NCBI GenBank assembly: GCA_963640555.1
Contig: CAVHZB010000016.1
Coordinates: 1 to 30,937, forward strand
Origin: F23-B02 sp963640555
GTDB lineage: Bacteria > Bacillota > Clostridia > Oscillospirales > Oscillospiraceae
Reading direction: 5' to 3'
Length of the DNA: 30,937 nucleotides
Shown: in pieces, positions 1-7,445 of the stretch
Layout of the letters: every line of letters begins with the position of its first letter
How positions within the stretch are numbered: position 1 is the stretch's first letter
Translations under genes and position numbers: made by a program
Notes under the pieces: generated by a model
The model's input: only the letters and a program-made list of their open reading frames with translations
Told to the model about the DNA's origin: nothing
Databases searched by the model: none

Positions 1-6
1 CCTTTA

Positions 7-1254
7 TTATTCTCCGAAGTCGAGGACTCGCAGCATACGCACGAGGGTGAGTCTGTTGCGGATGGCGGCTGAGACGGGCAGCATCTCCTGCTCAAGCGCG
101 GGGTCTATGCCGATGTGCTCAGGCAGATATTTGCAGCCGCAGCGCTTGTATAGGTCCTCCATCTCCTCAACGGAGGGCAGAGCGTCTATCATTGCCCTTA
201 TCTCGTCCCAGTGGTCGACGATATTCTGCGGATCGAAAGTCGCAAGAACATCGTTGGCGTTTTCCTTGATTATGCCGTCTGCAAGTCTGTCGCCGAACTT
301 TTCGCGTATCCACTGCTCGCTCAGCGGCTCAAACGGCTTTGCCTTGGGCGTGGGCAGGGAGGCGAGACGGTGATATTCCTTTATGCAGGCGAAGGTGCCG
401 ACGCCGACGCACTCGCCGTGGATACCCTCGGCCTTTTCAAAGCGCGGCGGCTGCATCTCGACAAGGTGTGCCATCAGATGTTCGGCGCCCGAGGCAGCTC
501 TGGAGTGATTGAGCAGCTGCATCGTGAGACCGCTCTTCATTTGAGCCATGGTCATCGCCTCGTGGTCGGCGACACCCGTGGCGGCATATTTGTCCGCAGC
601 CTCGCGCATGATATCGAGCGCCTCCTGCGCAAGGCCGGCTACCATCGGGCAGTAATACTCATCCGCGACGAGCTTGGATACCTTCCAGTCCAGCAGTGAA
701 ATGTATTTTGAGAGAATGTCGTTTATGCCGCTTGCCACCAAACGCGCCGGTGCGCCTTTTATGATGTCAAGGTCGGCGACGACGAGGACGGGCGCGCACA
801 TCGGCGTAGACTTTTTCTGACCGTTTAAAATGGCCGAGCAGATGTTCGCGGTGAAGCCGTCGGAGGAGGCAAGCGTCGGGACGGCGACGAAGGGGATGCC
901 GAGCTTATATGCGGGATAGCGGCCGAAATCCATGATCGTGCCTGCGCCGTAGGCTACGATGACCTCGGGGGAGTCGAGCTTTGTCATCATCTCCTCGATC
1001 ACGGTGTCCTCTGCGCGCAGACCGTTTGCCTCGAGCACGATCTCCTGATCGGCGGCAACATGCTTGCCCTCGGTGAGCCTGTAAATGACCGTGTCGTAGA
1101 TAACGGCACGCTTTTTGCCGGCAAGACCGACATCGGCCATGTACTGCTCGAAGCTGTTTATTGCGCCGTATTCGACGACGACCTTTTTCGTTTCAAGCTC
1201 ATGGTCTCTGCCGCAGACGCATTTGCCGACATATTTTTCGCAATCCATGATCAT
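7..1254 (-). CDS. egsA: sn-glycerol-1-phosphate dehydrogenase (AraM/EgsA family)
   Basis: About 415 residues, of the iron/zinc-type dehydroquinate synthase-like alcohol dehydrogenase superfamily. Family members reduce dihydroxyacetone phosphate to sn-glycerol-1-phosphate with NAD(P)H. Visible signatures are the nucleotide-binding stretch GAGTIMDFGRY, the PTLASSDGFTA loop, and the metal site made by the Asp in SGINDILSKY and the His residues in SGAEHLMAHL and GIHGECVGVG. An in-frame extension reaches 1305, but the ATG at 1254 has a GAGGTG site 7 bases upstream (minus strand), so I start there. It is transcribed alone from its own promoter. In Bacillus the enzyme makes an archaeal-type G1P lipid precursor. 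No geranylgeranylglyceryl phosphate synthase partner is visible here, so the final product is unknown. Family assignment is firm; exact substrate is inferred. Confidence 0.88.
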   Translation of the reverse strand: MIMDCEKYVGKCVCGRDHELETKKVVVEYGAINSFEQYMADVGLAGKKRAVIYDTVIYRLTEGKHVAADQEIVLEANGLRAEDTVIEEMMTKLDSPEVIVAYGAGTIMDFGRYPAYKLGIPFVAVPTLASSDGFTANICSAILNGQKKSTPMCAPVLVVADLDIIKGAPARLVASGINDILSKYISLLDWKVSKLVADEYYCPMVAGLAQEALDIMREAADKYAATGVADHEAMTMAQMKSGLTMQLLNHSRAASGAEHLMAHLVEMQPPRFEKAEGIHGECVGVGTFACIKEYHRLASLPTPKAKPFEPLSEQWIREKFGDRLADGIIKENANDVLATFDPQNIVDHWDEIRAMIDALPSVEEMEDLYKRCGCKYLPEHIGIDPALEQEMLPVSAAIRNRLTLVRMLRVLDFGE

Positions 1255-1288
1255 GGTAAAACACCTCAATTTTTTAATTTCCGATTCA

Positions 1289-1317
1289 ATATTAACCAAG
1301 CGCACAGCCTAAGTCAA
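1289..1317 (-). promoter_or_regulatory. Promoter of egsA
   Basis: Minus-strand TTGACT (1312-1317), 17-base spacer, TAATAT (1289-1294), about 35 bases upstream of the chosen start codon. Confidence 0.7.
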
Positions 1318-1358
1318 TAGCGAAAACCGACGAAAAAATCGGACAAAGCCGCATGACT

Positions 1359-1401
1359 GAGCCGCCCCGATTTGTGCTGTCCGCACAAATCGGGGCGGTT
1401 C
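1359..1401 (-). terminator. Strong hairpin after the EIIC-like gene
   Basis: A 19-bp stem with one G-U pair (1359-1377 with 1383-1401) and a 5-base loop, between the EIIC-like gene and egsA. No clear U tract follows on the minus strand, so it may stabilise the 3' end or terminate weakly. Confidence 0.55.
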
Positions 1402-1431
1402 AAATATCAAATGGCGCTCTTTTTTTAATAT

Positions 1432-2538
1432 TCAGTTCAGCTTCATGTCGCCGTCTTTTATCCAGCCGAGCTTGCGGCAGGCAAGTCCGAATGCCCATGA
1501 GAGCAGCGCCGGAAGGACGATGGCGATGAGCGCCAGACCTATCCAGTCGCCCGCCGTGGGCACGATCGCCTTTGCGCCGTCGGCCACTGCCTCGGCAGAG
1601 GGATTCGACCAGCCCGTCCACACGCCTATGGGACCCACGAGTCCGCAGGTACCCATGCCGGACGAGACCGCGGCACCGTTCATTTCAAGCTTGAACAGGC
1701 AGGTCGCAATGGGACCGGTAATGGCGCTTGCCGCTATCGCGGGTATCCATATCTTCGGATTGCGCACGATGTTGCCCATCTGGAGCATAGAGGTGCCCAA
1801 GCCCTGCGAAACGATGCCTCCCCAACCGTTTTCCTTAAACGAGACGACCGCAAAGCCGACCATGTTCGCGCAGCAGCCCGCGAGTGCCGCGCCGCCTGCA
1901 AGCCCCGTGAGGCTGAGGGCTGCGCAGATAGCCGCCGAGGATATCGGCAGTGTGAGCGCAATGCCGACTATCACCGAAACGAGCACGCCCATTATAAACG
2001 GCTGCTGTGTAGTCGCCCACTTTATGAGTGTTCCCACTGCCATTGCGCCCTTACCGATGGGCGCTGCAATGAAGTAGGCAGCGCCTATGCCGGCAAGTAT
2101 CGTGACTATGGGGGTTACGAGTATATCTATCTTAGTCTCCTTCGAGACCATTTTGCCGAACTCGGCTGCAACTATCGCAACGACATACACGGCAAGCGGT
2201 CCGCCCGCTCCACCCATTACATTTGTTGCATAGCCTACCGGTATCAGTGAAAACAGCACCATCGCCGGAGCCTTCAGCGCATAGCCTATAGCCACTGCCA
2301 TCGCAGGTCCGACCATCGCCGAGGCGAACTTTCCTATCGTGTAGCCCGTTCCGCCTATCTCGATAAGCGGTGCCGCCAAAAAGCCAATGCCCAGCTGAGT
2401 GCCGAGCGTGTCAAGTATCGTACCGACAAGCAGAGTGCAGAAAAGCCCCTGTGCCATTGCGCCGAGCGCATCTATGCCGTAGCGCTTGAGGCTTACCTCA
2501 ATATCCTTACGCTTAAAGAACGCCTTTAGCTTTGCCAT
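1432..2538 (-). CDS. PTS EIIC-like (PfoR-type) membrane transporter, possibly NiaR-controlled
   Basis: About 368 residues, nearly all hydrophobic with roughly 8-10 predicted membrane spans and many Gly/Ala-rich helices. It resembles the PTS_EIIC_2/PfoR family of standalone membrane proteins that lack recognisable EIIA or EIIB domains. Family members are annotated as sugar PTS permeases, but substrates are largely unknown. The start is the ATG at 2538, since GGAGGT lies 6 bases upstream; an upstream in-frame extension to 2589 would run through a palindrome and is unlikely. The gene follows pncB and niaR on the same strand. Its promoter overlaps a 34-bp palindrome with core GGTGTC-TT-GACACC. 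The position suggests control by NiaR and a role in uptake of niacin or a related compound. That role is inference only. Confidence 0.75.
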   Translation of the reverse strand: MAKLKAFFKRKDIEVSLKRYGIDALGAMAQGLFCTLLVGTILDTLGTQLGIGFLAAPLIEIGGTGYTIGKFASAMVGPAMAVAIGYALKAPAMVLFSLIPVGYATNVMGGAGGPLAVYVVAIVAAEFGKMVSKETKIDILVTPIVTILAGIGAAYFIAAPIGKGAMAVGTLIKWATTQQPFIMGVLVSVIVGIALTLPISSAAICAALSLTGLAGGAALAGCCANMVGFAVVSFKENGWGGIVSQGLGTSMLQMGNIVRNPKIWIPAIAASAITGPIATCLFKLEMNGAAVSSGMGTCGLVGPIGVWTGWSNPSAEAVADGAKAIVPTAGDWIGLALIAIVLPALLSWAFGLACRKLGWIKDGDMKLN

Positions 2539-2560
2539 ATGCATACCTCCGCAAATAAAA

Positions 2561-2594
2561 AGACCGTGCCGGTGTCTTGACACCTGCATGGTCT
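2561..2594 (-). promoter_or_regulatory. Palindrome: candidate NiaR operator, also terminator-like hairpin
   Basis: Two 16-base arms (2561-2576 and 2579-2594) match at 14 of 16 positions around a TT centre; the core GGTGTCTTGACACC is perfect. It abuts the -10 element and covers the start region of the EIIC-like gene's promoter. Read as minus-strand RNA it is a hairpin followed by TTTTTATTT, so it could also end the pncB-niaR transcript. The NiaR assignment rests on location and on my memory that NiaR sites are long palindromes. Confidence 0.55.
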
Positions 2595-2623
2595 ACTTTA
2601 ACTCTGTTTTTGCTTTTTGTCAA
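2595..2623 (-). promoter_or_regulatory. Promoter of the EIIC-like gene
   Basis: Minus-strand TTGACA (2618-2623), 17-base spacer, TAAAGT (2595-2600). The predicted start falls inside the adjoining palindrome. Confidence 0.55.
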
Positions 2624-2628
2624 TGAGA

Positions 2629-3135
2629 TTATGTATAAAGAAGTCCCTCGCGTGCGAGCTGCTCCTTTGTGCGCTCAAAGCATTCTCCGTCCGGACAGGC
2701 AAGCGCGTGCAGATGTATGCCGCCGGTGAGCTCGCTGAGCGGGCTTGCGTTGCCGCCTATTTTACGCATAAACTGCGATACCTCGTAGCGGTTTGACAAA
2801 TGGAGCTGACCGGTAAGCTGACCGTATATCGGGTGCTCGACCGTTACATTCAAAACGGTGCAGCCGTTATCGACCATGATGTTGAGCTCCTTTTCCATGT
2901 CATCCACTCCGTGCACGCACGCAACGGTGTACACATTCTCGCCCTGCAGGCCGTCGAGCAGATATCCGCGCGGAGTTGCCATTATTTTTTCGCCGGATGC
3001 GCGCAGCAGGGCGACATCGCCCACGATTATCTGCCGGCTCACCGACAGCTCTTTTGCCAGCACCGTTGCGCTGACGGGTCTTTTGCTTGCCGCAAGCTTT
3101 GATACTATATACTCTCGCCTTTTTGCTGCTTCCAT
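2629..3135 (-). CDS. niaR: NiaR-type transcriptional regulator (HTH plus 3H domain)
   Basis: 168 residues. An N-terminal DeoR-like winged helix-turn-helix (about 5-57) is followed by a 3H domain (about 68-165). H75, E83, H141 and H143 are spaced like the metal-binding set I recall for the Thermotoga homologue TM1602. NiaR/YrxA proteins repress NAD synthesis and niacin transport genes when nicotinic acid is plentiful. The ATG at 3135 has AGAGGT 6 bases upstream, and the gene begins 4 bases after the pncB stop, so the two are cotranscribed. The pairing with pncB strongly supports the assignment. Likely targets in this window are the EIIC-like gene downstream, and possibly its own operon, where a weaker GTGT..ACAC element lies near the start of transcription. 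Confidence 0.9.
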   Translation of the reverse strand: MEAAKRREYIVSKLAASKRPVSATVLAKELSVSRQIIVGDVALLRASGEKIMATPRGYLLDGLQGENVYTVACVHGVDDMEKELNIMVDNGCTVLNVTVEHPIYGQLTGQLHLSNRYEVSQFMRKIGGNASPLSELTGGIHLHALACPDGECFERTKEQLAREGLLYT

Positions 3136-3139
3136 TGTG

Positions 3140-4585
3140 TTACCTCTTTGCCTTGAGCATTTCGTCCTTGAGCTCCATGAGCTCCGCAGAAAGATCTACA
3201 TAGTACTGATGCGGGAAATCAAAGCGCTTGACCTCGGGCCAGAGCGTGCTGACCTGATATGCGCAGTGGCGGCGGATATCTTCAAGGTCCGGCAGCTCAT
3301 ACACGAGCTCGCCGCTCCTGAATATCGGAACGAGCAGCTCCTGCGCCCTGAAATTTTCCATCGTTTTGCGCTTCCAGCGCGCCTCGGGGTCGCATATCTC
3401 GAGCGGCTTTGTATCGTCCACCTGCTCGTGAGCAAGGCAGATGTAGTCCGCCTCCGCCATGCCGTTTTCCTTTTCGAAGAAACGGTAGACCTTTTTGAAG
3501 CCGGGATTCGTTATCTTGCCGACATTTTCGCTTATCTTTATCTTGGGCACGATATTTCCCCGAGCATCTTCGACCGCACACAGCTTGTACACGCCGCCGA
3601 ACACCGGATCGGACTTTGCGGTTATGAGCCTCTCGCCGACGCCGAAGGAGTCTATCCTCGCGCCCTGAAGCAGAAGCTCTGTTATGAGGCGCTCGTCAAG
3701 AGAATTTGACACCGTTATCCTGCACTCGGTCCAGCCCGCCTCGTCAAGCATCGCGCGCGCCTTGCGCGTGAGATATGCCATATCTCCCGAGTCAAAGCGG
3801 ATGCCGCACTTCGTTATGCCGAGAGGCTTGAGCACCTCGTTAAAGGCACGGATGGCGTTGGGAACGCCGCTTTTCAGGGAGTTGTAGGTATCTACCAGCA
3901 GCGTTGCGTTTGTCGGATAGGTCTGGCAATACGCCTTGAACGCCTCATACTCGGAGTCGAACATCTGCACCCACGAATGTGCCATGGTGCCGCCCGCGGG
4001 TACACCGTAGCGTGTGTCCGAAAGGGCGCACGCTGTACCCGCGCAGCCGCCGATAAACGCGGCTCTGGCGCCGGTAACGGCGCCGTCGATGCCCTGCGCA
4101 CGGCGCGAGCCGAACTCGAGCACTACCCTGCCCTCCGCCGCACGGCAGACGCGGTTTGCCTTCGTGGCAATAAGGCTCTGGTGGTTTATCTCAAGCAGCA
4201 CATAGGTCTCTATAAGCTGAGCCTGTATCGCCGGAGCGCGCACGACCATAAGCGGCTCACGCGGGAACACCGGCGTTCCCTCCGGGACCGCCCATATGTC
4301 GCCCTCAAATTTAAAATGACGCAGATACTCCAGAAACTCATCGGAGAACATTTTTCTGCCGCGAAGATACTCTATATCCTCATCGTCGAAGTGCAGATCG
4401 CGGATATAATCCACCACCTGCTCAAGTCCCGCAGCGATCGCAAAGCCGCCGTTATCGGGATTCTGGCGATAAAACACATCGAAATAGGTTATTTTGTCAC
4501 CCATACCATGATCGAAATAACCATTGCCCATAGTAAGCTCATAGTAATCGCACAGCATGGTAAGGTTTAGCTTTCTGTCAGTCAT
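3140..4585 (-). CDS. pncB: Nicotinate phosphoribosyltransferase
   Basis: 481 residues, the usual length for the clostridial type. It converts nicotinate and PRPP to nicotinate mononucleotide in the Preiss-Handler route to NAD, in the cytoplasm. Diagnostic segments include YELTMGNGYFDHG near the N-terminus, FDVFYRQNPDNGGFA, EFGSRRAQGIDGAV, AGGTMAHSWVQMF, the LVDTYN segment and GIRFDSGD of the phosphoribosyl-binding region. The ATG at 4585 has GGAGG (4591-4595) 5 bases upstream. It is the first gene of a pncB-niaR operon with its own promoter at 4629-4656. A GTGTGTCATACAC element (4599-4611) between promoter and ribosome site may be a degenerate operator. Confidence 0.95.
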   Translation of the reverse strand: MTDRKLNLTMLCDYYELTMGNGYFDHGMGDKITYFDVFYRQNPDNGGFAIAAGLEQVVDYIRDLHFDDEDIEYLRGRKMFSDEFLEYLRHFKFEGDIWAVPEGTPVFPREPLMVVRAPAIQAQLIETYVLLEINHQSLIATKANRVCRAAEGRVVLEFGSRRAQGIDGAVTGARAAFIGGCAGTACALSDTRYGVPAGGTMAHSWVQMFDSEYEAFKAYCQTYPTNATLLVDTYNSLKSGVPNAIRAFNEVLKPLGITKCGIRFDSGDMAYLTRKARAMLDEAGWTECRITVSNSLDERLITELLLQGARIDSFGVGERLITAKSDPVFGGVYKLCAVEDARGNIVPKIKISENVGKITNPGFKKVYRFFEKENGMAEADYICLAHEQVDDTKPLEICDPEARWKRKTMENFRAQELLVPIFRSGELVYELPDLEDIRRHCAYQVSTLWPEVKRFDFPHQYYVDLSAELMELKDEMLKAKR

Positions 4586-4598
4586 AATAGCCTCCGTA

Positions 4599-4611
4599 GT
4601 GTGTCATACAC
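4599..4611 (-). promoter_or_regulatory. Possible degenerate NiaR half-palindrome in the pncB leader
   Basis: GTGTGTCATACAC lies between the pncB promoter and its ribosome site. It resembles GTGTCTTGACAC before the EIIC-like gene but is one base shorter and imperfect. Weak evidence. Confidence 0.3.
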
Positions 4612-4628
4612 GGGAAATACTACTTCCG

Positions 4629-4656
4629 ATTATATAACATATTTATTTTTATGCAA
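4629..4656 (-). promoter_or_regulatory. Promoter of pncB-niaR
   Basis: Minus-strand TTGCAT (4651-4656), 16-base spacer, TATAAT (4629-4634). Confidence 0.7.
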
Positions 4657-4683
4657 CCATCGTTATTAAAATATCTTTATATG

Positions 4684-4717
4684 AATTAACACCACGGTTT
4701 GCACCGTGGTGTTAATT
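4684..4717 (-). terminator. Terminator after the murT/gatD-like operon
   Basis: Perfect 15-bp stem (4684-4698 with 4703-4717), TTGC loop, with A/T-rich stem ends. It lies 12 bases past the gatD-like stop codon and upstream of the pncB promoter. The symmetric A and T ends could act in both directions. Confidence 0.7.
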
Positions 4718-4729
4718 CCAGTCAGCAGA

Positions 4730-5443
4730 CTACCGTTTTTTGCTGTTCATAATCCTCAGGATATCTTCTCTTCTGCGCTCGTAGGCGGCGTATATCGTCT
4801 CCTCATACGCAAGCTTTGGCTCCTCAACGCCCAGCAGCTTCATGAGGTATTTCACGAATCCGGGGTTCATCATGATAAACGGACCGACCATCGAGGTCGA
4901 GAAAAAGTTATTTACTCTGACTCCCTCCGACTTTGTGCCCTTATTGATGCCTATGCCATATTTTGCTCTGGCAAAGCAGATATCCTTATTATCCCCGTAA
5001 AGCTGCGAAAACTCCGCCTTGAAGCCGACAAGCTCCATGTCCTCAAATTCGCAGAGCTGGATAGAGTTGAACCGGTGCAGCATATCGCGCCTGGCATGCA
5101 GAGGAATGAGTCCGAGCGCCGTGACCCGGCTGCCGTCCTCGTTCTCGATATATTCGCAGAATACCTCTCCGGCGTTTGCGGTCATCAGAAACACGGTGCC
5201 GGAGTCTATCAGCAGGTGCAGTCGGTCTCTGTACGGCATGAGCTTTTTTATAACGAGCTCCTGCTTGCTTTCGGACATGGCACCCATAATTATCATGTCG
5301 ACATCTTCAGCCGCAAAGCGCGGCTCGTCGGTATATCCGGTTTCGATAAATTCGGCTTCCGGCATACACCGCTGCAGATATCTCCAGTTCCAGCAATCGC
5401 CGAAAAGATTCGCAAACTCGGGAAACAGCACTTCGATCTTCAC
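4730..5443 (-). CDS. GatD-like class I glutamine amidotransferase fold, catalytic Cys and His missing
   Basis: 237 residues, matching GatD of the lipid II isoglutaminyl synthase MurT/GatD in length and in operon position after murT. Aligned by eye with Staphylococcus aureus GatD (from memory), segments correspond in order: the start ANLFGDCWNW with NLYSDIGNI, VDMIIMGAMSESKQE with CDIFFIGGGSDREQ, and MTANAGEVF with TICGGYQFL. The nucleophile Cys is therefore Asn90. In STSMVGPFIMMNP against GTYLHGPILPKN the catalytic His is Val186. A working glutaminase seems unlikely. The start is a GTG at 5443 inside a GTGA overlap with the murT-like stop, with AGGAGG 9 bases upstream, so the two are translationally coupled. 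It may be a structural subunit or have a new role. Confidence 0.75.
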   Translation of the reverse strand: MKIEVLFPEFANLFGDCWNWRYLQRCMPEAEFIETGYTDEPRFAAEDVDMIIMGAMSESKQELVIKKLMPYRDRLHLLIDSGTVFLMTANAGEVFCEYIENEDGSRVTALGLIPLHARRDMLHRFNSIQLCEFEDMELVGFKAEFSQLYGDNKDICFARAKYGIGINKGTKSEGVRVNNFFSTSMVGPFIMMNPGFVKYLMKLLGVEEPKLAYEETIYAAYERRREDILRIMNSKKR

Positions 5444-6816
5444 TGCTTGCTCCCTCCTTCCTCAAGGCGCGCCAGAACGCCGCTGCGCACCTGTTCGGTA
5501 AGCTTGGGCGTTGTAAGATCATGCAGGATGAACACCTTGTCCGTGTCTCCCAGCTCCAGCTGTGCCGGCGCGTCGGTCTCAAGCTCAACGCAGCGGAGCT
5601 TTTCCTCGGGAATGCCCGCGAGCAGCAGGCGCAGATGATAGTCGTGCATCCTCACACCGCAGACGACTATACGCTTTATGCTCTCATCGTTCAGAAATTC
5701 GAAGTCGGCATCGTATACCCATGTGACTATCTCCGTTGTTTTTCTGAAAGTCAGGTCGTCGAGCATGACTATGACCTCTTTAACGCCGGGCTCGGAGCGG
5801 ATATAGTCAAACACTATCGAGCACGCCACGGGATTCTGACCCTTTGTCATGTTGGTCACTACCTCAACGCCGTTTTTTTCGATCTTCGTATACCGTGACT
5901 TGACTATGTGCATATGCGCAAAGCTGCCGCTTATCATTTCGGCGCTCAGCCCAAGCTCGCGCAGCAGTGCGACGACCGTCACCTGATTGTAGGTGTTGAA
6001 AACGCTGTCGTTTATTAGCGGATAGGTCTCATCGCCGTTCTTGGTGTGAACGGTGAAGGTCCCTGCCCCGTAGTCGGGTACCGCCTCGTAATCGGGCTTC
6101 GGCGACGCAAAGCCGCAGCCCGGGCAGTGCATTCTGCCGATGTGGTGATAGCGCACGAAGTCATACTCAAGCTTCTCGCCGCAATAGGGGCATGCCCGCA
6201 TATCATTTATGATATTGACGCACTCGGCTCTGTCGCTCGGCAGCCGGCTTATGGAAAAGTATGTGCGCCTGTTGTTTATTTTCAGTCTGCTGCTTATGGG
6301 ATCGTCGGCATTGAGTATCATGTGCGTGTCGTCCGGCAGTGCGGAGTCGATGAACGAGAAGATAAACTCCGAATGCGCATTGCGCTGTATCGAATCGCGG
6401 AAAAGGTTCGTGCACACGGCAAAGTCCGGGTGGACATATTTATATATTCTCTGCGAGCTGCGCTCGTCTACCTCAAACAGGGCGTACTGCTTTTTCACCT
6501 TACCGGAGAGTGTGCTCTCGGCAATGAGCGCACTTGCGATGCCGGCATCGGTGTTTGAACCGGCGCGGTTATTGAGGATCTCGTACCCGTTGTCGGTGAG
6601 TGCATCCAGCAGGAGATTGCAGCAGGTGGTTTTGCCGTTGGTGCCGGTAACGGTGATTATTGTCCCCGGCTTGTCTATCCTGCCGAGGAAATCAGGGCAG
6701 AGCTTTATTGCGAGCTTGCCCGGAAAATAGCTTGCATTCATGCCCAGCAGCTTTTGCAGCCACATTGCGGCTTTGCTTATGAAAAGCGCAAGAATAAATC
6801 TCAGGTTCTTTTTCAT
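5440..6816 (-). CDS. MurT-like Mur ligase (DUF1727 C-terminus)
   Basis: 458 residues from the ATG at 6816, which has AAGGAAGAGG just upstream. Domain order is an N-terminal hydrophobic segment (about 5-20), the Mur ligase ATP site TGTNGKTT (57-64), the FEVDE motif (114-118), a four-Cys zinc ribbon as in MurT (C209, C212, C231, C234), then the C-terminal MurT domain. MurT normally activates the lipid II D-Glu carboxylate and receives ammonia from GatD to make isoglutamine. Here the motif I recall as (R)DVSW(I/L)WD, whose Asp completes the GatD triad, reads IVTWVYD (363-369). That Asp is therefore Ile363, and the usual KNPAGFN segment is replaced by KGQNPVACS. ATP and zinc motifs are intact, so ligase chemistry may persist while amidation is lost. 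Confidence 0.8.
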   Translation of the reverse strand: MKKNLRFILALFISKAAMWLQKLLGMNASYFPGKLAIKLCPDFLGRIDKPGTIITVTGTNGKTTCCNLLLDALTDNGYEILNNRAGSNTDAGIASALIAESTLSGKVKKQYALFEVDERSSQRIYKYVHPDFAVCTNLFRDSIQRNAHSEFIFSFIDSALPDDTHMILNADDPISSRLKINNRRTYFSISRLPSDRAECVNIINDMRACPYCGEKLEYDFVRYHHIGRMHCPGCGFASPKPDYEAVPDYGAGTFTVHTKNGDETYPLINDSVFNTYNQVTVVALLRELGLSAEMISGSFAHMHIVKSRYTKIEKNGVEVVTNMTKGQNPVACSIVFDYIRSEPGVKEVIVMLDDLTFRKTTEIVTWVYDADFEFLNDESIKRIVVCGVRMHDYHLRLLLAGIPEEKLRCVELETDAPAQLELGDTDKVFILHDLTTPKLTEQVRSGVLARLEEGGSKQ

Positions 6817-6847
6817 TGCCCTCTTCCTTTCGGAATTTGTACAGCCA

Positions 6848-6877
6848 ATTATAGCCCAACGCACGCACTATTGTCCA
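6848..6877 (-). promoter_or_regulatory. Promoter of the murT-like operon
   Basis: Minus-strand TGGACA (6872-6877), 18-base spacer, TATAAT (6848-6853), divergent from the small gene's promoter. Confidence 0.6.
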
Positions 6878-6892
6878 TATCTTTTTTGCTCC

Positions 6893-6921
6893 TTGACCGG
6901 AGCTGCATTTTACTGTATATT
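6893..6921 (+). promoter_or_regulatory. Promoter of the small Lys-rich membrane protein
   Basis: TTGACC (6893-6898), 17-base spacer, TATATT (6916-6921), followed by GGAGGG at 6931. Confidence 0.65.
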
Positions 6922-6942
6922 AATCTCATTGGAGGGATGGAT

Positions 6943-7116
6943 ATGCCATGGTATGTATATGTCGGATTTCTGATACTCGGCATTCTCGCTTACTACCTGA
7001 TCGTTGATATCAAGACAAGAAAGGCGGTAAAGGCAAAGAAGGCGGCAGACAGGAAGGCGGCAAAGGAAGCAGCGAAAAAATCCAAGTCTGCCAAGAAGAA
7101 AAAGAAAAAGCGCTGA
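6943..7116 (+). CDS. 57-residue single-span membrane protein with Lys/Ala-rich tail
   Basis: I do not recognise a family. The protein starts with one membrane span (about residues 3-21), then a highly basic cytoplasmic tail: residues 24-57 are mostly Lys and Ala and end in KKKKKKR. The ATG at 6943 has GGAGGG 6 bases upstream; another in-frame ATG at 6937 overlaps the ribosome site. A good promoter lies directly upstream, which supports a real gene despite its size. It is divergent from the murT-like operon and ends 40 bases before the tRNA promoter, with no clear terminator. The topology (N-terminus out, positive tail in) would suit an anchor that binds acidic lipids, nucleic acid or the ribosome, but that is speculation. 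Confidence 0.6.
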   Translation: MPWYVYVGFLILGILAYYLIVDIKTRKAVKAKKAADRKAAKEAAKKSKSAKKKKKKR

Positions 7117-7155
7117 AAAAATTGTTTCGCTCGGCAAAAAAGTTTTCAAAAGCTG

Positions 7156-7184
7156 TTGACAAAGGGCAAAAAATCTGTTATATT
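7156..7184 (+). promoter_or_regulatory. tRNA operon promoter
   Basis: TTGACA (7156-7161), 17-base spacer, TATATT (7179-7184), ending 11 bases before tRNA-Asp. Near-consensus. Confidence 0.85.
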
Positions 7185-7195
7185 AACTGAGCCGT

Positions 7196-7272
7196 GGCCG
7201 AGTGGTTCAGTCGGTTAGAACGCCGGCCTGTCACGCCGGAGGTCGAGGGTTCAAGTCCCTTCTCGGTCGCCA
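7196..7272 (+). tRNA. tRNA-Asp (GTC)
   Basis: 77 bases with encoded CCA. The acceptor stem GGCCGAG pairs with CTCGGTC (one G-U). The anticodon arm CCGGC-CTGTCAC-GCCGG gives anticodon GTC. The T arm contains GTTCAAG. Confidence 0.95.
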
Positions 7273-7274
7273 CA

Positions 7275-7298
7275 GATGCCCCTTGAAAAAGGGGCATC
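7275..7298 (+). other. Hairpin between the two tRNAs
   Basis: 10-bp stem (7275-7284 with 7289-7298), GAAA loop, no U tract. It is more likely a processing or spacer structure than a terminator. Confidence 0.5.
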
Positions 7299-7304
7299 AG
7301 CTTT

Positions 7305-7380
<76 letters not shown>

Positions 7381-7382
7381 CA

Positions 7383-7421
7383 AACCCCGAAGTCGTCAGA
7401 TTTCGGGGTTTTGGTTTTTTT
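7383..7421 (+). terminator. Terminator of the tRNA operon
   Basis: 9-bp stem AACCCCGAA/TTCGGGGTT (7383-7391 with 7402-7410) followed by a T-rich tract to 7421. Confidence 0.9.
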
Positions 7422-7445
7422 ATATCACTATCGAGGTGTATTTTT

